From Bacteroidota bacterium (GTDB lineage Bacteria > Bacteroidota > Bacteroidia > Chitinophagales > BACL12), in the NCBI GenBank assembly GCA_016124275.1, contig WGOA01000019.1, positions 1 through 64,000 of the forward strand: 64,000 nucleotides of DNA. Reading direction: 5' to 3'. Position numbers and translations under genes: made by a program. Below the pieces are notes generated by a model. It searched no databases. It had not been told where the DNA came from and saw only the letters and a list, made by a program, of their open reading frames with translations. Positions 39,609-51,257 of this stretch are shown here, in pieces (within the stretch, counting starts at the first letter, position 1; each line of letters begins with the position of its first letter).

Positions 39609-40289
39609 GTGAGCGAAAAACTGAAGATACTTACCGATAAAATATACGAAGAGGGCGTTTTTAAGGCGCGCGAAGAATCTGAAAAGATGTTGCGCCATGC
39701 CGAACAGGAAGCCGCCCGTATTCGCGAAGAGGCAGAGCGCGAGCGGACCCGGATCCTGGAACAGGCCCGGGCCCAAGCCGAAGCACAGCAGCGAAAAACC
39801 GATGCTGAGCTGCGCATGGCGGCCAGAAAAGCCATCGCGCAGGTGCAGGAACACCTCAATGACCTGATTACCGAAAAGGCGCTGACGGCACCGCTGGCTA
39901 AAGGGCTTGATGACCATGAAATTCTCGCGCGCGCCATGGAAGCCTGTGCGGGAGCGTTGACCCGGCACGCAAGCGGCTCATGGACCATCGCTCTTCAACC
40001 GGAACAACTTGCCCCTGTTGAAGCGGCGCTGCAGGCCGGCAAACACCGAGCCCTTGCCGGGCATTTGGTGCTGGCCGGTTCTGGTGGAACAACCAATGGC
40101 TTTGAAGTCTTTCCAGATGGCCAGGGGTACAGTATTCGCTTTGATCAGCACTTTTTTACCGCCTTTTTTTCGCAGTTTTTGAGCGTCGAAACCCGCGGCT
40201 GGCTGGCCGCGTCGCAGGCGCCAGCGTCGTCAGCACCAGCATCGTCAGCACCAGCGTCGTCAGCACCAGCGTCGCCGCAAAACCCATGA
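39609..40289 (+). CDS. V-type ATPase subunit E-like (peripheral stalk)
   Basis: 226 aa. An N-terminal long charged helix (EEGVFKAREESEKMLRHAEQEAARIREEAERERTRILEQARAQAEAQ) is a coiled coil as in V-type subunit E; the C-terminal domain binds the catalytic head. The tail after about 205 is a repeated PASSA sequence from a 15-bp DNA repeat. First gene of the seven-gene V-type ATPase cluster and overlaps the next gene by 4 bases. About 175 bases separate it from the upstream gene, and it has no evident strong RBS. Confidence 0.75.
   Translation: MSEKLKILTDKIYEEGVFKAREESEKMLRHAEQEAARIREEAERERTRILEQARAQAEAQQRKTDAELRMAARKAIAQVQEHLNDLITEKALTAPLAKGLDDHEILARAMEACAGALTRHASGSWTIALQPEQLAPVEAALQAGKHRALAGHLVLAGSGGTTNGFEVFPDGQGYSIRFDQHFFTAFFSQFLSVETRGWLAASQAPASSAPASSAPASSAPASPQNP
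40221..40274 (+). repeat. 15-bp tandem repeats in the subunit E tail
   Basis: About 3.6 copies of a CCAGCGTCGTCAGCA unit (one copy has A for G) encode repeated Pro-Ala-Ser-Ser-Ala. The repeats are in frame, so copy changes would lengthen or shorten the tail without frameshift. Confidence 0.8.
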
Positions 40290-41086
40290 AGTACTACGGA
40301 TTAATCAGCGGCTTGCCCGTTCCCAAATCAGGCCAGGGGCTGACCTTTAGCATACCCGACTTGCGCTCGCAAGTTGAACCTTACCTTCAGGATGCCCATC
40401 TGGCGGCATTCCGGCATTTTTTTTACCGCATTGACCTGGCCAACCTGGAGGCGATGATGCTGCAACACGACCGCTTTAAAGCCGGTGGAAATTTGGATCA
40501 GGAGCAACTTCGGCGCCTTTGGCACCGTGAGGCCGGCGCCACCTGGTCCTTGTCAGACCCGGATGAGCCCGAAGCAGAAACGCCGGTCGAAAGGCTGCAC
40601 GGCTTCTGGCAACGCTATTACGACCAGCTCATCGCCTACGATGCCGACCAATTGCAGCGGTTGTTTTCGTACGAAATCTCGCTGAAGAACTTCAGCGCCG
40701 GTTTCCTCCGCACGGCACTTCAAGAGCCCGAGGAGCCGCACTATCTGGAAGGGGGGCGCTTTGATCGTTTTGCCTACAACAAATTGCAAGTGGCAGACAT
40801 TCAGGCCGAGCACCCGGCCATGGCGGCCACCCTCAACAGCCTCACCCTGCCCGATCCCGACCAGCGCGAGCGCAGCCTGACCGAAACCAAATGGACCTAC
40901 TACGACCACGTGGTGTTCTTTGACCCTTTCGGCCTGCAAGGCCTGTTTGCCCTGATGCTCCGCTACCTGGACATGGCCGCCTGGCAGGAGCGCGACGCCA
41001 ATTTGGGTGCGCAGCAGCTCTCCGCATTCAGTGAGCAGATCAGGCAGCGCATCGAAACCTCCTTCACCGTTTCTTCCCTCGCATGA
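40286..41086 (+). CDS. DUF2764 protein of the V-type ATPase operon
   Basis: 266 aa. Starts MKYYGLISGLPVP, then a helical protein with several aromatic-rich segments. The position between the E-like and A genes and the start MKYYxLISGLPxL are the hallmark of DUF2764, found in V-type ATPase operons that lack a separate subunit C (family knowledge). It may stand in for the C/d-type coupling subunit. It overlaps both neighbours by 4 bases, indicating tight coupling. Confidence 0.82.
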   Translation: MKYYGLISGLPVPKSGQGLTFSIPDLRSQVEPYLQDAHLAAFRHFFYRIDLANLEAMMLQHDRFKAGGNLDQEQLRRLWHREAGATWSLSDPDEPEAETPVERLHGFWQRYYDQLIAYDADQLQRLFSYEISLKNFSAGFLRTALQEPEEPHYLEGGRFDRFAYNKLQVADIQAEHPAMAATLNSLTLPDPDQRERSLTETKWTYYDHVVFFDPFGLQGLFALMLRYLDMAAWQERDANLGAQQLSAFSEQIRQRIETSFTVSSLA

Positions 41087-42858
41087 ACAACTCCTCCACA
41101 GGTCTGGTCAAAGGCATCATCGCCAACTTGTTGATGGTGGAATTCGATGGCCCCGTAGCCCAAAACGAAATCTGCTACGTAGAGCACCAGGGCCTTTCGC
41201 TCATGGGCGAAGTCATCAAAATCAGCGACCGCATCGCATACGTGCAGGTCTTTGACAGCACCCGGGGCATCCAGGGGGGCACCACCGTGCGCTTCAATGG
41301 CAACATGCTGGAGGTGGAATTGGGTCCCGGTATCCTGTCGCGCAAATACGACGGTTTGCAAAACGACCTGGACGCGTTGGAAGGCATTTTTCTGGAGCGC
41401 GGCATCCGTTCGCGGGCGCTTGATCCGGACGAGCGCTGGGATTTTGAGCCCTTGGCCAAAGTCGGGGAGCGCGTTCGCGCCGGAGACTGGCTCGGTCAAG
41501 TTACCGAGAACCACCAGCCGCATAAAATCATGGTGCCGTTTCGTTTCAAAGGTTTTTATACGGTCGAAAAGCTCTCGGCTCCGGGCAACTACCGCGCAGC
41601 CGATGAAATTGCCGTGCTCCTCGACGAGCGCGGGCAGCGCCATTCGGTAACCATGATCCAGCGCTGGCCGGTCAAGCTGCCGCTCAACCTCTACCGCGAC
41701 AAACCGCGGCCGCACAAATTGCTGGAGACGGGTCTGCGCACCATGGACACCCTTCACCCGATGTTGGAAGGTGGCGTGGGCTTTGTTCCGGGGCCCTTCG
41801 GCAGCGGAAAAACGGTACTGCAGCACGCCATTTCACGGCAGGCCGCAGCCGATGTGGTCATCGTTGCCGCATGCGGCGAGCGCGCCAACGAAGTGGTCGA
41901 AATCTTTACGGAGTTCCCGGAACTGGATGACCCGCACACCGGTCGCAAACTCATGGAGCGCACGGTCATCATTGCAAACACTTCCAACATGCCGGTGGCG
42001 GCCCGAGAAGCATCGGTGTACACCGCCATGGCCATTGGCGAGTACTACCGCCAAATGGGCTTGCGGGTGCTTTTGCTGGCCGACTCCACCAGCCGTTGGG
42101 CGCAAGCCCTGCGCGAGATGAGCAACCGCCTGGAAGACCTTCCCGGTCCCGATGCTTTTCCCATGGACCTGAGCGCCATCATCAGCGGCTTTTACGCCCG
42201 TGCAGGTATTGTAACGCTGCACAACGGGCAAGAGGGTTCCATCACCTTTATCGGCACGGTATCGCCGGCGGGCGGCAACCTGAAAGAGCCCGTGACGGAG
42301 AGCACCAAAAAGGCAACGCGTTGTTTTTACGCCCTTTCGCAGAAACGCGCCGACAGCAAACGCTACCCGGCTGTGGACCCGATCATGAGCTATTCCAAAT
42401 ATTTGGAATACCCGGAGTTCGTTGAATACGCGGCTGAACACATTCATCCTCGTTATATAGAATTTGCCCGTACCATAAAAAATATTCTGTTGCGCGGCAA
42501 CGAAGCAAGCGACCAGATCAACATTTTGGGCGACGACGGCGTTCCGCTTGACTACCACATCCGGTTGTGGCGCGCAGAATTGCTGGATTTCAGCATCCTG
42601 CAGCAGGATGCCTTCGATACCGTGGATGCCATGACGCCGATTGCCCGCCAAATGGAAATGGTGGCGTTGGTGCTGGAGATCTGCCAGCGAGAGTTTCCCT
42701 TTGAACACTTTGAAGAAGTGAGCCGCTTTTACAAAAAGCTCATCAACACGCTTAAACAAATGAACTATTCCCCCTTTAATTCTGAGGCCTACCAGCAGTA
42801 CCGCCGGCAGACCGAAGACATGGTGCGGGAACAAACGCAAGCCTTGCAGGCAATGTGA
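41083..42858 (+). CDS. ntpA: V-type ATPase subunit A (catalytic)
   Basis: 591 aa. Nucleotide-binding Walker A GPFGSGKT (237-244) with Lys243, Walker B region VLLLADSTSRWAQALREMSNRL, and catalytic motifs PGDAFPMDLS-like in GPDAFPMDLSAIISGFYARAG. It has the A-subunit bulge domain (about 110-200). It hydrolyses or makes ATP in the peripheral head. Length is typical. It overlaps the DUF2764 gene and precedes B by one base. Confidence 0.95.
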   Translation: MNNSSTGLVKGIIANLLMVEFDGPVAQNEICYVEHQGLSLMGEVIKISDRIAYVQVFDSTRGIQGGTTVRFNGNMLEVELGPGILSRKYDGLQNDLDALEGIFLERGIRSRALDPDERWDFEPLAKVGERVRAGDWLGQVTENHQPHKIMVPFRFKGFYTVEKLSAPGNYRAADEIAVLLDERGQRHSVTMIQRWPVKLPLNLYRDKPRPHKLLETGLRTMDTLHPMLEGGVGFVPGPFGSGKTVLQHAISRQAAADVVIVAACGERANEVVEIFTEFPELDDPHTGRKLMERTVIIANTSNMPVAAREASVYTAMAIGEYYRQMGLRVLLLADSTSRWAQALREMSNRLEDLPGPDAFPMDLSAIISGFYARAGIVTLHNGQEGSITFIGTVSPAGGNLKEPVTESTKKATRCFYALSQKRADSKRYPAVDPIMSYSKYLEYPEFVEYAAEHIHPRYIEFARTIKNILLRGNEASDQINILGDDGVPLDYHIRLWRAELLDFSILQQDAFDTVDAMTPIARQMEMVALVLEICQREFPFEHFEEVSRFYKKLINTLKQMNYSPFNSEAYQQYRRQTEDMVREQTQALQAM

Positions 42859-42859
42859 T

Positions 42860-44179
42860 ATGGAGGTCAGAAAACACTATTCCCGCATTAAGAACATAAC
42901 CAAAGCTACGTGCACGGTTCAGGCTGATGGCGTGGGCAACGAGGAGCTTGCGCTGGTCGGCGACCGGCTGGCGCAGGTGGTAAAGATCGTGGGCCAGGAC
43001 GTTACGCTGCAGGTTTTCGGGGGAACGGAGGGCATCTTTACCAACAGCGCCACCACGTTTTTGGGCCAGTTTCCCTCCCTGCGCGTGGGCGAAGACCTGG
43101 CGGGCCGCTTCTTCAACGCCTATGGCGAGCCGATTGACAACGGTCCCTCGCTAACCGGTCCCTTGCGCGAGATTGGCGGTCCCACCGTGAACCCGGTGCG
43201 GCGGTTGCAGCCCTTTCAGCTTATCGCCACCGGCATTGCCGGCATTGACCTGAACAATACCCTGGTGGCCGGCCAGAAGATTCCTTTCTTCGCCGACGCT
43301 GATCAGCCCTACAACGAAGTCATGGCCATGGTGGCCCTTCGCGCCAAAACAGACAAAATCATCCTGGGCGGCATGGGCCTGACCAATGATGATTACCTGT
43401 ATTTTAAACAGTTGTTTGAGGGCGAAGGGGTGCTGGACAAAATCGTCTGTTTCATCAACACCACCAGCGATGCGCCGGTCCAACGGCTTCTCATCCCCGA
43501 CATGGCCCTCACCGCGGCAGAGTATTTTGCGGTAGAGCACCAGCAGAGCGTATTGGTGCTGCTCACCGACATGACGCTTTTCGCCGATGCGTTGAGCATT
43601 GTCAGCAATCGCATGGACCAGATTCCGTCCAAGGACAGCATGCCCGGTTCGCTGTACAGCGATCTGGCCCGAATCTACGAGAAGGCCGCGCAGTTTCCGG
43701 ATGGCGGTTCCATAACCATTATTGCGGTGACGACCCTTTCCGAAGGGGACATTACCCATGCTATTCCGGACAACACAGGATACATTACGGAAGGGCAGTT
43801 GTTCCTGCGCAAAGACAGCGAGGTCGGTAAAGTTATTGTGGACCCCTTCCGGAGTTTGAGTCGTCTCAAGCAATTGGTCATCGGCAAAAAAACCCGCGAG
43901 GACCACCCGCAGGTCATGAACGCCGCCGTGCGCCTTTACGCGGACGCGGCCAATGCCCGCACCAAGCTGGACAACGGCTTTGACCTGACCGAATACGACG
44001 AGCGCACGCTGCGCTTTGCCCGGGCTTATTCCACCCTGATTTTAAGCGTGGACGTTAACCTGGATACCGAGGCCATGCTCAACCAAACCTGGGACTTGTT
44101 TTCGGAACATTTCTCCCGGGAAGAATTGGGCATCAAGGAACAATTTTTGGATCGTTTTTATCACCCGCCGGTTGCCTGA
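42860..44179 (+). CDS. ntpB: V-type ATPase subunit B (non-catalytic)
   Basis: 439 aa. Starts MEVRKHYSRIKNITKATCTV and carries the B-subunit core (EDLAGRFFNAYGEPIDNGP, QKIPFFADADQPYNEVMAMVAL, VLLTDMTLFADALSIVSNRMDQIPSKDSMPGSLYSDLARIYEKAAQ). It lacks a canonical P-loop, as expected. Shorter than the eukaryotic subunit B. Coupled to subunit D by a one-base overlap (GATG). Confidence 0.94.
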   Translation: MEVRKHYSRIKNITKATCTVQADGVGNEELALVGDRLAQVVKIVGQDVTLQVFGGTEGIFTNSATTFLGQFPSLRVGEDLAGRFFNAYGEPIDNGPSLTGPLREIGGPTVNPVRRLQPFQLIATGIAGIDLNNTLVAGQKIPFFADADQPYNEVMAMVALRAKTDKIILGGMGLTNDDYLYFKQLFEGEGVLDKIVCFINTTSDAPVQRLLIPDMALTAAEYFAVEHQQSVLVLLTDMTLFADALSIVSNRMDQIPSKDSMPGSLYSDLARIYEKAAQFPDGGSITIIAVTTLSEGDITHAIPDNTGYITEGQLFLRKDSEVGKVIVDPFRSLSRLKQLVIGKKTREDHPQVMNAAVRLYADAANARTKLDNGFDLTEYDERTLRFARAYSTLILSVDVNLDTEAMLNQTWDLFSEHFSREELGIKEQFLDRFYHPPVA

Positions 44180-44765
44180 TGCCCTTCACCTTTCAATACA
44201 ACAAGACTTCGCAGCATCAGTTGGGCAAGCAACTGAAAATGCGGCAAGCGGCCTTGCCGGTCTTGAAGAACAAAGAGAGTGCCCTGCGGGTAGAGGTGGC
44301 CCGCTACCGGGCTGAGCGGGAGCGCATTCAGGTTGAACTGGAGGCGTTGCAGGAACAGGCAAAGAACCTGCATGCGCTGTTGGGGCCCTTCCCCATGAGC
44401 CTGTTTCTGCAGGCCGAACCTGTCATGAGCCGGCGCAAAATTGCCGGGGTGTTAATTCCGGTGTTTGAATCGCTGACGCTTGCGATCAAGCCTTCGCTGC
44501 TGCACTCGATGCCGCCCACGCAAAGCGATGTGGTGTTGTTTTTGCGCCAATGGGCCCTTGTGCTGGCCCAGGAGCACACAGCAGCGAGGCAGGTGACCAT
44601 TTTGGAGCGCGAACGCAAACGCACCACTCAAAAAGTAAACCTATACGAAAAAGTGCAGATTCCACAAATGGAAGAAGCCCTAAAAAAAATCAAGCGCTAT
44701 TTGGAAGATGAACAGAACCTGGCCAAGTCAGCACAAAAATTAGTAAAAGCCCGCAAGGAAAGCGC

Positions 44766-44769
<4 letters not shown>
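44179..44769 (+). CDS. ntpD: V-type ATPase subunit D (rotor shaft)
   Basis: 196 aa. A long helical protein (FQYNKTSQHQLGKQLKMRQAALPVLKNKESALRVEVARYRAERERIQ and a matching C-terminal helix KVNLYEKVQIPQMEEALKKIKRYLEDEQNL), forming the antiparallel central shaft. Start overlaps B and stop overlaps I by 4 bases. Confidence 0.9.
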
Positions 44770-47140
<2,371 letters not shown>

Positions 47141-47303
47141 GAGTCAGCTTATTCCTAGTAGTGTTTTTTAACATTTCGACGGACATAAGTACATTTTTTT
47201 TCGTGTCTACTTTTTCGGTTCAACCTAGAAGTTGAAAACCATGGCAATGTTCAACACTGACGTTGAATCGTTAGGAGGAGTCTGAATTTTTTTACCCCCA
47301 TTA

Positions 47304-48017
47304 TCACCCCTGACGCCGGGCGCGGAACAGCACATAATCGAAGATGCGGCCCGGTTTGAGGCAGCGCTGATCCTCAATCTGCCAGCCGCGAGCTTCCAGG
47401 AACCTGCGGTACTCCATAGCGCTGTGCTGGTGAGGGTGGAGGGCGTCGCCGGGAAGGGCACGAAACAGCGCGCGCAGGAGCGGGGAGCGATGCGCATCCA
47501 CACCGAGCAGGAGCCAACCGCCTGGGCGCACGGCAGCAGTCAGGGCGTCAAGGGCGGCATCGAGATCGTCAACGTGGTTGATGGCGTTCAGGCAGCAGGC
47601 CCCGTCAACCTGTTGAGGGTGGCGGTAGCCTTCGAGCGGCGCGGAAATGTATGCAACTCCGGGTACCTGCAGCGCAGCGAACGCGGGCAATTCCACCGAA
47701 TAACGGTCAAGCAGGGGGTCAAGCGCGGTTACGTTGTGGCCGTCGAGCGCAAGATTGATGCCGGCGGGGCCGCATCCAGCGTCCAGCAGGCGTTGCGGTT
47801 CATCGAGCAGTAGCGCGTGGCGGTGCGGGGCCAGGAGGTCAAGCCAGTAGCGGCGTTTCCAGGTGCGGTATTCGCCGGGCGATTTGTTGCCGAGGTAGCG
47901 TTTCCACCAGCGTCGCTCCAGGACCTGCGCCATTCGCCAACGCCAACCGGCGCGCCGGGTGGCTGAGCTTTTTGTTTCGGGCGAAGGGCCTGCGTGGGGA
48001 GTGCGGGAGCCGGGCAT
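47304..48017 (-). CDS. SAM-dependent methyltransferase (class I)
   Basis: 237 aa from ATG 48017; an inner ATG at 47933 (MAQVLERRWWKRYLG) may be the true start because the first 28 residues are low-complexity. Motif I LLDAGCGPAGINLAL, acidic loop TALDPLL, motif VDGACCLNAINHVDDLDAALD and AVRPGGWLLLG. The substrate is not apparent. It stands alone on its strand, divergent from the Smr protein gene. Confidence 0.8.
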   Translation of the reverse strand: MPGSRTPHAGPSPETKSSATRRAGWRWRMAQVLERRWWKRYLGNKSPGEYRTWKRRYWLDLLAPHRHALLLDEPQRLLDAGCGPAGINLALDGHNVTALDPLLDRYSVELPAFAALQVPGVAYISAPLEGYRHPQQVDGACCLNAINHVDDLDAALDALTAAVRPGGWLLLGVDAHRSPLLRALFRALPGDALHPHQHSAMEYRRFLEARGWQIEDQRCLKPGRIFDYVLFRARRQG

Positions 48018-48095
48018 ATCTTTGAAGGCTAAGACGATTGCTTCGCAAGGTTAGCACAAATTGGCGGTTGTGCGCGGCAGTCTTTACGAGGGGCC

Positions 48096-49169
48096 ATGGA
48101 CGAGTACAAAAACGGCGAGGAAGTTTTTCTGATCCATTCCAGGCAGTATGCGTGGATTGTGGAGCGTCGCGATGACGAGACCTGGGTTGTGGACCTGGAT
48201 GGCGACCTGATTCCGGTGCACGTGGACGATATGGTCCCGGCTAAGGAAGCCGATTGGGCCGAAGAGGAGTCTGTCGATGCAGGGTCAGCAGGAACTAGCG
48301 CGGCTGAGGCCAGCCCGGGCGGGCAGCCCGAGACGAGCGTAGCTGAAGGCTTCGCACAAGTTTTTGTACCCTTGGGACAAGGCCGTTACCAGCGCTGGCT
48401 GGTCAATGGCACTCCGCAGACATTCCGGATCCTGGTGGAGCAGTCAGACCAGCAAGTGGCTGCGGCCGACATGCCCCCAAACGCCAAACTGGACCTTGGC
48501 CCGATGCATCGCGATGACCTGCACGAGCAGGCCGCGATGACGCTGACGTGTCGCTACACGGAAGGACCGCACAAAATAGAACGATCGTTCCAAAAGGATT
48601 TGCGCATCAGAGTCGCAGCCTTCGCGAAGCGGGAGGCAGCGGCAACAGCAGCAAGAGGAGCGGCAGCAGCAGCAAGAGGAGCAGCAGCGGCAGGACAGGC
48701 CGGAGCCGTCGCCGCCCCCCTGATCTTCAGCGTCTTTCAACAACCCCCCGGCGGCGCCGCCGACTTCAGCACGTACTCGCCACCCGATCTGGAGCAACTC
48801 GGGCAGGGCCGCAAGAAGGGCAGCGCGGGACCGGGCGGCACCGGCCAGGGCGGCGCGCAACGAGGTCGCGCGGGGCGCGAGGCCCTTCCCCCGGAATTGG
48901 ATTTGCACATTGAAAAACTGGTGGAGCACCCGGAGAAGCTGCATCCGGCGGAAATGTTGGCCGTGCAACTGGCCAGGGCGACGCAGTACCTGGACCGGGC
49001 GGCGTGGAGCGGGATGCACAAAGTTTACCTGATTCATGGGCTTGGAACCGGGCGATTGCGCGAGGAATTGCACGATATGTTGCGGCGGCATCCGCGGGTG
49101 AAAGGCTTTCAGAACAGCCACTTTCCGCGCTACGGTTTTGGGGCCACGGAGGTGGTGCTGGACCATTGA
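48096..49169 (+). CDS. Smr-domain protein with DUF2027-like N-terminus
   Basis: 357 aa. N-terminal small beta-domain and a central barrel similar to DUF2027 (GEEVFLIHSRQYAWIVERRDDETWVV; FVPLGQGRYQRWLVNGTPQTFRILV), a 60-residue Ala/Arg-rich repeat linker (about 176-215), then an Smr endonuclease domain with LDLHIEKL and HGLGTGRLREELHDMLRRHP. Found widely in Bacteroidota; its biochemical role is unclear, possibly ribosome or nucleic-acid quality control. Confidence 0.85.
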   Translation: MDEYKNGEEVFLIHSRQYAWIVERRDDETWVVDLDGDLIPVHVDDMVPAKEADWAEEESVDAGSAGTSAAEASPGGQPETSVAEGFAQVFVPLGQGRYQRWLVNGTPQTFRILVEQSDQQVAAADMPPNAKLDLGPMHRDDLHEQAAMTLTCRYTEGPHKIERSFQKDLRIRVAAFAKREAAATAARGAAAAARGAAAAGQAGAVAAPLIFSVFQQPPGGAADFSTYSPPDLEQLGQGRKKGSAGPGGTGQGGAQRGRAGREALPPELDLHIEKLVEHPEKLHPAEMLAVQLARATQYLDRAAWSGMHKVYLIHGLGTGRLREELHDMLRRHPRVKGFQNSHFPRYGFGATEVVLDH

Positions 49170-49220
49170 GCGGTTAGCGGGTTTGAGCCTGCGGCCGTAC
49201 CTTTGGGGCTCGTTCTTTTC

Positions 49221-49656
49221 CTGCCGATTCCTGCTCTCCCCGGAACGTTCCATCGCTCTGGCTTCGCGCCGGGGAGGAAAGTCCGGATAACACAGAGCGC
49301 CGCACCTCCTAACGGGAGGGCGCCGTCGGCGCGAGCCGCCGGTGACAGCCAGTGCCACAGAAAATGACCGCCCGCTTGCGGGTAAGGGTGAAAACGGGGG
49401 GTAAGAGCCTCCGGCAGCCGCGGGCAACCGCGCCTGCGGGTAAACCTTGCGGGTTACAAGGCCAAATAAGCTCCGGTGCGCGGAAACGCGCGCAGGGTGA
49501 CTCGTCCAAACGGGGGTTCCGCCAGCCGGAGCCCGCTGCCGGAGCGGGTAGGCCGCTGGAGGGCGCGGGCGACCGCGTCCCGAGATAAATGATGGAAGCC
49601 CGGCCCAAAGCCGGGTACAGAATCCGGCTTACAGGTCCGGGGGGAGCAGGCGGCAG
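49221..49656 (+). ncRNA. rnpB: RNase P RNA, class A
   Basis: Conserved core elements are visible: GAGGAAAGTCCGG and ACAGAGC near 49274, ACAGCCAGTGCCACAGAAA near 49345, GGTAAGGGTGAAA near 49380 and the 3' ACAGAATCCGGCTTACAGG. The 5' CCTGCTCTCCCCGGA (49230-49244) pairs with 3' TCCGGGGGGAGCAGG (49636-49650), forming P1. Six further pairs, CTGCCG (49221-49226) with CGGCAG (49651-49656), extend it across a 3-nt bulge. It matures tRNA 5' ends. The 3' end is only 19 bases from the regulator start. Confidence 0.95.
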
Positions 49657-49675
49657 AAAAGCCTAATTTTACACC

Positions 49676-51034
49676 ATGGCCAAGATCCTGATCATCGACG
49701 ACGAAAAGCCGATACGGCGCACGCTACGAGAAATTCTCGAATACGAAAAATATCAGGTTGACGAGGCTGAAGACGGCAAGGCCGGCCTGCAGAAGCTGGA
49801 GGAAAACGCCTACGACGTGGTCATGCTCGACATCAAAATGCCCAAAATGGATGGCATGGAGGTGTTGGAGAAAGTAGCCTCCGAAAATTCCGACCTGCCC
49901 ATCATCATGATTTCCGGGCACGGCAGCCTGGAGACCGCCGTGGAAGCCGTCAAAAAAGGCGCCTTCGACTACATCGACAAGCCGCTGGACCTCAACCGCG
50001 TGCTGATCACCATCCGCAATGCGCTGGACAAAAGTACCCTGGTCACCGAGACCAAAGTGCTCAAGCGCAAGGTCACCAAAACCCGTGAAATCGTCGGTGA
50101 CAGCCCGGTCATCAACCACATCCGCGAGACCATCGAGCGCGTGGCCCCCACCGATGCCCGCGTTTTAGTTACTGGCGCCAATGGCACCGGCAAGGAGCTG
50201 GTGGCCCGCTGGATTCACGAGCAGAGCAACCGGTCCCAGGGCCCATTGGTTGAGGTGAACTGCGCGGCCATTCCCTCGGAATTAATTGAATCGGAACTTT
50301 TTGGGCATGAAAAGGGCGCGTTCACGTCAGCCATCAAACAGCGCATCGGCAAGTTTGAGCAGGCAACGGGCGGCACGCTTTTTCTGGATGAGATTGGCGA
50401 CATGAGCCTCTCCGCCCAGGCCAAGGTGTTGCGGGCTTTGCAGGAAAACAAGATCACCCGCGTTGGCGGGGACAAAGAAATTACGGTGGACGTTCGCGTC
50501 ATCGCGGCCACCAACAAAGATCTTCTGCGCGAAATCGAAGACAACCAGTTCCGGATGGACCTTTACCACCGACTGAGCGTCATTCTGATTCACGTGCCGT
50601 CGCTCAACGAAAGGCTGGAAGATATCCCGCTTCTCGCCGAGCGCTTCGTCAAAGAAATTTGCGAAGACCACGGTATGACGCGCAAAATCATCACGCCCAA
50701 AGCCGTCCAGGAACTGCAACAAATTCACTGGACCGGCAACATTCGCGAACTGCGCAACGTGCTTGAACGCCTGGTCATTCTCAGCGGAGAAAAGATTACG
50801 GAAGACGAAGTGCAGCTCTACGCCAACCCCGGCCACAGCCGCCAGCGCCAGCGCGAAATCTTTGAGCGTTACACCAAGTTCCAGGATTTTAAAGAATACA
50901 TGGAACGCGAATTCATCGCCTACCGCCTCCAGCGCAATGCCTGGAACGTCAGCAAAACTGCTGAAGAGTTGGACATCCAGCGCAGCCACCTGTACAACAA
51001 GATTGAGAAGTTCGGGTTGAAAAGGGTGGGGTAA
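49676..51034 (+). CDS. Sigma-54-dependent response regulator (NtrC family)
   Basis: 452 aa. Receiver domain with acidic Asp8/Asp9 and phospho-acceptor Asp52 (MLDIKMPKMDG); AAA+ domain with Walker A GANGTGKE (near 170), GAFTSA sigma-54 contact loop and Walker B FLDEIGDMS; C-terminal Fis-type helix-turn-helix (WNVSKTAEELDIQRSHLYNKIEKFGL). It should activate sigma-54 promoters when phosphorylated. No kinase is adjacent. It starts 19 bases after rnpB, so the RNA may share its transcript. Confidence 0.93.
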   Translation: MAKILIIDDEKPIRRTLREILEYEKYQVDEAEDGKAGLQKLEENAYDVVMLDIKMPKMDGMEVLEKVASENSDLPIIMISGHGSLETAVEAVKKGAFDYIDKPLDLNRVLITIRNALDKSTLVTETKVLKRKVTKTREIVGDSPVINHIRETIERVAPTDARVLVTGANGTGKELVARWIHEQSNRSQGPLVEVNCAAIPSELIESELFGHEKGAFTSAIKQRIGKFEQATGGTLFLDEIGDMSLSAQAKVLRALQENKITRVGGDKEITVDVRVIAATNKDLLREIEDNQFRMDLYHRLSVILIHVPSLNERLEDIPLLAERFVKEICEDHGMTRKIITPKAVQELQQIHWTGNIRELRNVLERLVILSGEKITEDEVQLYANPGHSRQRQREIFERYTKFQDFKEYMEREFIAYRLQRNAWNVSKTAEELDIQRSHLYNKIEKFGLKRVG

Positions 51035-51173
51035 GGGTTAGAATGGTGATTCGGTCTTGGTGTGGGGTTACTATTTCTTTACAATTTGTTGATGTTAATT
51101 TAACACTGGATGCATTGGATTCCAGGTAAGTAGCTTTACATTCACTATATCGTTAACTTAAATTTTTCTAGCC

Positions 51174-51257
51174 ATGAGAGGTTATGGTATTGTATTAGCC
51201 CGGTTCTCTTTCTCTCTTTATCTCTTTCTCTCTTTCTCTCTCCTATGTATCCCCTAA
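51174..51257 (+). other. Out-of-frame signal-peptide ORF feeding the beta-helix gene
   Basis: ATG 51174 encodes MRGYGIVLARFSFSLYLFL and onward, a good signal peptide start, then hits TAA at 51255. It differs by 2 bases from the beta-helix frame. Removing one TC unit from the tract fuses it to MYPLNAQC, whose NAQ makes a natural cleavage site. Confidence 0.7.
51204..51243 (+). repeat. CT-rich microsatellite (candidate phase-variation tract)
   Basis: An almost pure TC/TTC tract, 40 bases with a single A (51220), lies inside the signal-peptide coding stretch. Changes of one dinucleotide alter the reading frame of the downstream gene. Confidence 0.85.

Noticed and set aside
49309-49608. Short open frames inside rnpB
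   Set aside because: They lie within the conserved RNase P RNA core, which explains the sequence.
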